The notes under the pieces were generated by a model that had not been told where the DNA came from, made no database searches, and saw only the letters and a list, made by a program, of their open reading frames with translations. Positions 60,202 to 64,000 of a DNA stretch of 64,000 nucleotides are shown piece after piece. The position numbers and the translations under genes are program-made. The stretch is from assembly GCA_031363055.1 (NCBI GenBank), contig JANLTP010000075.1, forward strand, positions 1-64,000. The letters run 5' to 3'. The stretch comes from JANLTP01 sp031363055 (GTDB lineage Bacteria; Pseudomonadota; Gammaproteobacteria; Burkholderiales; Burkholderiaceae_E). Position 1 is the stretch's first letter. Each line of letters opens with the position of its first letter.

Positions 60202-61491
60202 ATGGTCAAGCAGTCCACAATACTTCCAGGCGCATCGACGCGTCCCCTGGGCAGCGGCGTCAACCGCCGACGTCGCTTGCTGCAGGCAACTTCAGGCGCG
60301 GCGCTTCTGGCCGGTGTCGATCCCTTGATTCGGGCCGGAGCCTGGGCCGCCGGTTCGGACGCACCGGAGAAGAAAGAGGTTCGAATCGGCTTCATTCCGC
60401 TGACCGATTGTGCCAGTGTCGTCATGGCGTCAGTGCTCGAACTCGACAAGAAATACGGCGTCAAGATCATCCCCACCAAGGAATCGTCCTGGGCATCGGT
60501 GCGCGACAAGCTCGTCAATGGCGAGTTGGACTTCGCCCATGTTCTGTACGGCCTCGTGTACGGCGTGCAGATGGGCGTCAGCGGTCCGAAGAAGGACATG
60601 GCGGTGCTCATGAACCTGAACCAGAACGGTCAGGCGATCACGATCTCGAAGAAGCTCGCCGACAAGGGCGCGGTCGATGGCGCGTCGCTGGCCAAACTCA
60701 TGCAAACCGAAAAGCGTGAGTATGTCGGCGCGCAGACGTTTCCGACCGGCACGCATGCGATGTGGCTCTACTACTGGCTGGCCAGCTACGGCGTGAATCC
60801 GATCAAGGACCTCAAGGTCATTACCGTTCCGCCACCGCAGATGGTCGCCAACATGAGGGTCGGTGCGATGGACTTTTACTGCGTCGGTGAACCCTGGAAT
60901 CATCGCGCGATTGCCGACGGCATTGGCGTCACGGGAATCACCACCCAGGACATATGGAAAGATCATCCGGAGAAGGTGCTGGGTACGCAGCTCGAGTTCG
61001 CGCAGAAGAATCCGAACACCTGTCGTGCGGTGGTATCAGCCATTCTGGAGGCTGGCAAATGGATCGATGCCGGTCTGCAGAACAAGAACAGGATGGCGGA
61101 CACGATTGCCCAGCAAGCGTATGTCAATACCTCGCGCGATGTCATCATCGACCGAATTCTGGGTCGTTACCAAAATGGCATGGGTAAGAACTGGGACGAC
61201 CCGAATCACAAGAAGTTCTTTGCCGATGGCGCGGTCAATTATCCGTATCTGTCCGACGGCATGTGGTTCCTGACGCAACATCGACGCTGGGGATTGATGA
61301 AACAGGATCCAGATTACCTGGGCATCGCAAAGCAGGTGAATCAGACGGCGATCTACAAGGACGCGGCGGCGGCTACCAAGACGTCGTTACCGAAGAGTGA
61401 GATGCGAAGCTCGAAGATGCTCGACGGCGTTACTTGGGATGGCAGCAATCCAGCCAATTATGCCGACGCTTTCAAGGTCAAGGTGACCTGA
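60202..61491 (+). CDS. nrtA: nitrate ABC transporter substrate-binding protein (NrtA/NasF-like)
   Basis: Periplasmic binding protein, 429 aa, with a Tat signal (NRRRRLLQATSGAALLAG, residues about 21-38). The mature domain follows the NrtA/CmpA family: IGFIPLTDCASVVMAS, NGELDFAHVLYGL, TFPTGTHAMWLYYWLA and the VNYPYLSDGMWFL segment. The best fit is nitrate/nitrite uptake; the cyanate and bicarbonate relatives cannot be excluded by eye. First gene of a three-gene operon behind a sigma-54 promoter. Confidence 0.9.
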   Translation: MVKQSTILPGASTRPLGSGVNRRRRLLQATSGAALLAGVDPLIRAGAWAAGSDAPEKKEVRIGFIPLTDCASVVMASVLELDKKYGVKIIPTKESSWASVRDKLVNGELDFAHVLYGLVYGVQMGVSGPKKDMAVLMNLNQNGQAITISKKLADKGAVDGASLAKLMQTEKREYVGAQTFPTGTHAMWLYYWLASYGVNPIKDLKVITVPPPQMVANMRVGAMDFYCVGEPWNHRAIADGIGVTGITTQDIWKDHPEKVLGTQLEFAQKNPNTCRAVVSAILEAGKWIDAGLQNKNRMADTIAQQAYVNTSRDVIIDRILGRYQNGMGKNWDDPNHKKFFADGAVNYPYLSDGMWFLTQHRRWGLMKQDPDYLGIAKQVNQTAIYKDAAAATKTSLPKSEMRSSKMLDGVTWDGSNPANYADAFKVKVT

Positions 61492-62423
61492 TGACCACGT
61501 CGATCCAGAGTGGTGCTGCCATGACTGCCGTGAATTTGAATCCGGTGAAGTCGAAGGAATCAGGCCTCGCTTCGATTGCTCAACCGACCTCGTTGCCGGC
61601 GGCCGATAGCGTGCAGCCGCCTGCCTCGAGCATGCCGGAATCAGTTCGCCGTCGACTGCGTCGGGAACGCACCCTGAGCATCCTGGCGCCGATTCTGGGC
61701 ATCATCATTTTGCTCGTCGTCTGGGAGGCCATCGCGAAAGCCGGTCAAACCATACCGGGACCGCTGGCGACCGGCAAGGCGGCGGTGACTGTCTTGTCGA
61801 ATCCGTTTTATGACAACGGACCTAACGACAAGGGTATTGGCTACAAGGTCATGAACTCGCTGGGGCGGGTTGGCTTGGGATTTGGTTTGGCGGCCTTGTT
61901 CGGCATTCCGATCGGATTCGCGATTGGCCGCTTCAAGTTTCTGAACCAAATGGTTGCGCCGATCATTTCCCTGTTGCGACCGGTCTCGCCGCTGGCCTGG
62001 CTGCCGATCGGCCTGCTGGTCTTCAAGGGCGCAGACCCGGCCGCGATCTGGACGATTTTTATCTCGTCAATTTGGCCGATGATCATCAACACGGCGGTTG
62101 GCGTGCAACGTGTGCCAGAAGACTACATGAACGTTGCGCGGGTGCTCAAGCTGTCGGAATGGAAAATCTTCAGCAAAATCTTGTTCCCGGCTGTGCTGCC
62201 CTACATGATGACCGGTGTACGCCTGTCGATCGGCGTCGCCTGGCTGGTCATTGTGGCTGCCGAGATGCTGACCGGCGGCGTCGGTATCGGCTTTTGGGTC
62301 TGGGACGAATGGAATAATTTGAAGGTAGAGAATATTTTGTTGGCGATCTTGATCATCGGCGTGATCGGGCTGTTGTTGGAATGGGCGCTGCTGAGTCTGG
62401 CGAAGCGATTTTCGTACGAGTAA
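61491..62423 (+). CDS. nrtB: nitrate ABC transporter permease (NrtB-like)
   Basis: Inner-membrane subunit, 310 aa, with a hydrophilic N-terminal extension of about 70 residues before the first helix (ILAPILGIIILLVVWEAIAK). The EAA-type loop reads VARVLKLSEWKIFSKILFP, and the end has GIGFWVWDEWNNL, as in NrtB/NtrB. The ATG shares one base with the nrtA stop (TGATG). Start could also be at MTAVNL, ten codons later. Confidence 0.9.
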   Translation: MTTSIQSGAAMTAVNLNPVKSKESGLASIAQPTSLPAADSVQPPASSMPESVRRRLRRERTLSILAPILGIIILLVVWEAIAKAGQTIPGPLATGKAAVTVLSNPFYDNGPNDKGIGYKVMNSLGRVGLGFGLAALFGIPIGFAIGRFKFLNQMVAPIISLLRPVSPLAWLPIGLLVFKGADPAAIWTIFISSIWPMIINTAVGVQRVPEDYMNVARVLKLSEWKIFSKILFPAVLPYMMTGVRLSIGVAWLVIVAAEMLTGGVGIGFWVWDEWNNLKVENILLAILIIGVIGLLLEWALLSLAKRFSYE

Positions 62424-62457
62424 GAGAACTTTAAACGTTAGTGATCGCTAAACAACC

Positions 62458-63312
62458 ATGATCGGTGAACTGCAAAACCAACCCCAAGGCTTGGCGCGCG
62501 TCGCCTATGACGCACGTTTCCTGGTCATTGAGGGCGCGGGCATGAGCTTCGAAACTCGCAAGGGTACCTTCGTGGCCCTGCGCGACATCAACCTGACGGT
62601 GGCACGCGGTGAGTTCGTTACCTTGATCGGTCATTCCGGATGCGGCAAATCAACATTGCTGAATCTGGTGTCGGGTCTGCTCGAACCCACCGCCGGCCAT
62701 GTGCTGCTGGGCAATCGCGAAATTCGCGGACCAGGGCCAGATCGCGCGGTGGTCTTTCAGAATCATTCGCTATTGCCCTGGATGAGTTGCCTGCAGAACG
62801 TGCATCTCGCTGTTGAGCGCGTCTTCGCTGATCGTGAATCGAAATCGCAGATGCTGGCGCGCGCTCATGCGGCCTTGAAGTTGGTTGGCCTGGATCACGC
62901 CAGCGAAAAGAAACCGCATGAAATTTCTGGCGGCATGAAGCAACGCGTCGGCATTGCGCGGGCACTCGCCATGGAACCGAAGGTCTTGCTCATGGATGAA
63001 CCGTTTGGCGCGCTCGACGCGCTGACGCGCGCCCGCCTGCAAGATGAACTGCTGGGCATCATTGCCAAAACCGGCAGCACCGTCATGATGGTCACGCATG
63101 ATGTCGATGAAGCCGTTCTGCTCAGCGACCGGATTGTCATGATGACCAACGGACCGTCAGCGACCATTGGTGAAATTGCGCTGATCGATCTGCCGCGGCC
63201 GCGTGAACGGGTCGCGCTGGCGCAGGACCCGGCCTACTCGGCGTTGCGCGGCGAAGTGCTTCGATTCCTGTACCAGAAGCATGCCCATCTCGAATCGGTG
63301 AGTGCACACTGA
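62458..63312 (+). CDS. nrtD: nitrate ABC transporter ATPase (NrtD-like)
   Basis: 284 aa ATPase with Walker A GHSGCGKST, Q-loop VVFQNHSLLPWMS, signature ISGGMKQRV and Walker B VLLMDEPFGALDALTR, all typical of the nitrate/taurine group. It lacks the extra C-terminal solute-binding domain of cyanobacterial NrtC. Energises uptake through NrtB. An inverted repeat follows 4 bp after the stop. Confidence 0.92.
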   Translation: MIGELQNQPQGLARVAYDARFLVIEGAGMSFETRKGTFVALRDINLTVARGEFVTLIGHSGCGKSTLLNLVSGLLEPTAGHVLLGNREIRGPGPDRAVVFQNHSLLPWMSCLQNVHLAVERVFADRESKSQMLARAHAALKLVGLDHASEKKPHEISGGMKQRVGIARALAMEPKVLLMDEPFGALDALTRARLQDELLGIIAKTGSTVMMVTHDVDEAVLLSDRIVMMTNGPSATIGEIALIDLPRPRERVALAQDPAYSALRGEVLRFLYQKHAHLESVSAH

Positions 63313-63316
63313 ACTC

Positions 63317-63348
63317 TCAAGCAAATGTGGCTCTGCGACTTTGCTTGA
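63317..63348. terminator. inverted repeat after the nitrate operon
   Basis: Perfect 9-bp arms TCAAGCAAA / TTTGCTTGA with a 14-nt spacer, followed by the GC palindrome CCCCCGCGGGGG. No T-run follows, so it is a probable transcript-end hairpin between convergent genes and not a classical terminator. Confidence 0.45.
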
Positions 63349-63396
63349 ACCCCCGCGGGGGGTGGGTTGGGCGCAGCACGGCCCTGGGGGCGCTCC

Positions 63397-64000
63397 TCAC
63401 TTGCCGACGGTCAGCACCAGCAGTAGCAGCAACAGGTTCACAAACAACGAAACGGCCAGCGCAATCTGCCAGCCAGCCAGGCGATCGCGAATCAGCAGCG
63501 GTGAGTTGCCTGGCGCACGAAGCGGGCGCGCGGCGCCGCGCTCGATGGCCAGAATGAATTCTTCGGTGGTTTCGAAGCGCAATTTCGGGTCGCGTGCCAC
63601 GGCCTTGAGCATCAAGGCTTCCAGCCACAGCGCGATTTCCGGGCGCAATCGGCTCGGTGCTGTCGGTTCCCGCTTGTAGCGACCGAGCTGATACGGCTCG
63701 ATATCACCGTAGGGAAACTTGCCGGTCAATAACTGATAAAGCGTCACACCGACCGCGAACAGGTCTGCTGCCGCGTCCGGCGCGGCCCCTTCCCATTGCT
63801 CGGGGTTGATGAACGAAGGTGTACCCGCGTGCAGCACCCGGATCGACGCCGGCTCTGCGCCACTGATCGCGACACCCAGATCGATGATGCGCAGCACGCC
63901 ATCGTCGTCGCGATGCAGATTGGCCGGTTTGATGTCACGGTGGACGATGCCCTGACGGTGCATGCGCGATAACCCCTTCAGCGTGGCGACCACCACACTG
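63397..64000 (-). CDS. Ser/Thr protein kinase (N-terminal part outside the window)
   Basis: C-terminal 199 residues of a Hanks-type kinase, running off the window edge. The catalytic loop VHRDIKPANL is complete; the DFG motif reads DLG; the APE-like and GVTLYQLLTGKFPYGD segments follow. The kinase domain is followed by a linker and a single C-terminal transmembrane helix (LAVSLFVNLLLLLLVL), so the kinase is tail-anchored with its catalytic part in the cytoplasm. In related Burkholderiales, kinase/phosphatase fusions often lie near nitrate assimilation genes; whether a phosphatase domain precedes it cannot be seen. Confidence 0.85.
   Translation of the reverse strand, partial: SVVVATLKGLSRMHRQGIVHRDIKPANLHRDDDGVLRIIDLGVAISGAEPASIRVLHAGTPSFINPEQWEGAAPDAAADLFAVGVTLYQLLTGKFPYGDIEPYQLGRYKREPTAPSRLRPEIALWLEALMLKAVARDPKLRFETTEEFILAIERGAARPLRAPGNSPLLIRDRLAGWQIALAVSLFVNLLLLLLVLTVGK

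Noticed and set aside
1..64000. CRISPR arrays, tRNA/rRNA genes, transposases or phage genes
   Set aside because: None seen. The tandem arrays are head-to-tail without spacers and are not CRISPRs; no transposase or integrase motifs appear in any plausible reading frame.

Overview
The window is GC-rich, densely coding DNA with no rRNA, tRNA, phage or insertion-sequence genes. It looks like a chromosomal segment of a betaproteobacterium, most likely order Burkholderiales. The reasons are a DUF3567 gene (a family I know essentially from that group), an NtrYX-TrkA-TrkH block, abundant TRAP and ABC substrate-uptake systems, and a protein kinase beside a nitrate ABC transporter. I identified everything from sequence motifs alone, with no database search.

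Layout. (1) 1-12.5 kb: NtrY-type kinase (5' end cut), a short NtrX-like regulator and TrkA, then a complete three-gene TRAP transporter, a small hypothetical gene with a strong terminator, TrkH, a degenerate CobW-like protein, DUF3567 and a long-tailed Hfq. (2) 12.5-16 kb, minus strand: PcaL-type lactonase/decarboxylase fusion, a TRAP DctQM pair without a binding protein, and a rhodanese. (3) 16.3-32.7 kb: a large surface-glycan cluster. It holds multi-domain glycosyltransferases, a Wzm/Wzt ABC exporter, the full GDP-D-glycero-D-manno-heptose pathway (GmhA, HddA and a fused HddC-GmhB-kinase protein), an SDR epimerase, methyltransferases and, facing it, a flippase plus glycosyltransferase. (4) 32.8-40.5 kb: orphan TRAP binding protein, PhzS-like monooxygenase, M48/PDZ lipoprotein protease, Ldh-type dehydrogenase with a small coupled partner, MFS transporter and Lrp regulator. 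(5) 40.6-48.4 kb: GlmS and a second envelope-glycan operon (GMC oxidoreductase, DUF2264, flippase, GT2). (6) 48.4-60 kb, mostly minus strand: kynureninase, lactonase-like metallo-beta-lactamase, P450, alpha/beta hydrolase, an NMT1-type ABC system, creatininase-family hydrolase, DUF2783, MhpA-like monooxygenase and CbiX. (7) 60-64 kb: nitrate-type ABC transporter behind a consensus sigma-54 promoter, then the 3' part of a Ser/Thr kinase gene.

The two glycan blocks supply activated sugars (GlmS for hexosamine, the heptose genes for GDP-heptose), assembly enzymes and two export routes (ABC and Wzx-like). The accessory metabolic genes look like uptake-plus-oxidation modules for organic acids, aromatic or N-containing compounds. 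The nitrate transporter and CbiX fit nitrate assimilation.

The most unusual features are the trifunctional heptose protein at 25002-26924 and a recurring pattern of short, exactly periodic tandem repeats (11, 12, 14, 18, 20, 23 and 34 bp). These start at or just after stop codons or lie in protein linkers across the window, including two separate seven-copy arrays with an 11-bp period.
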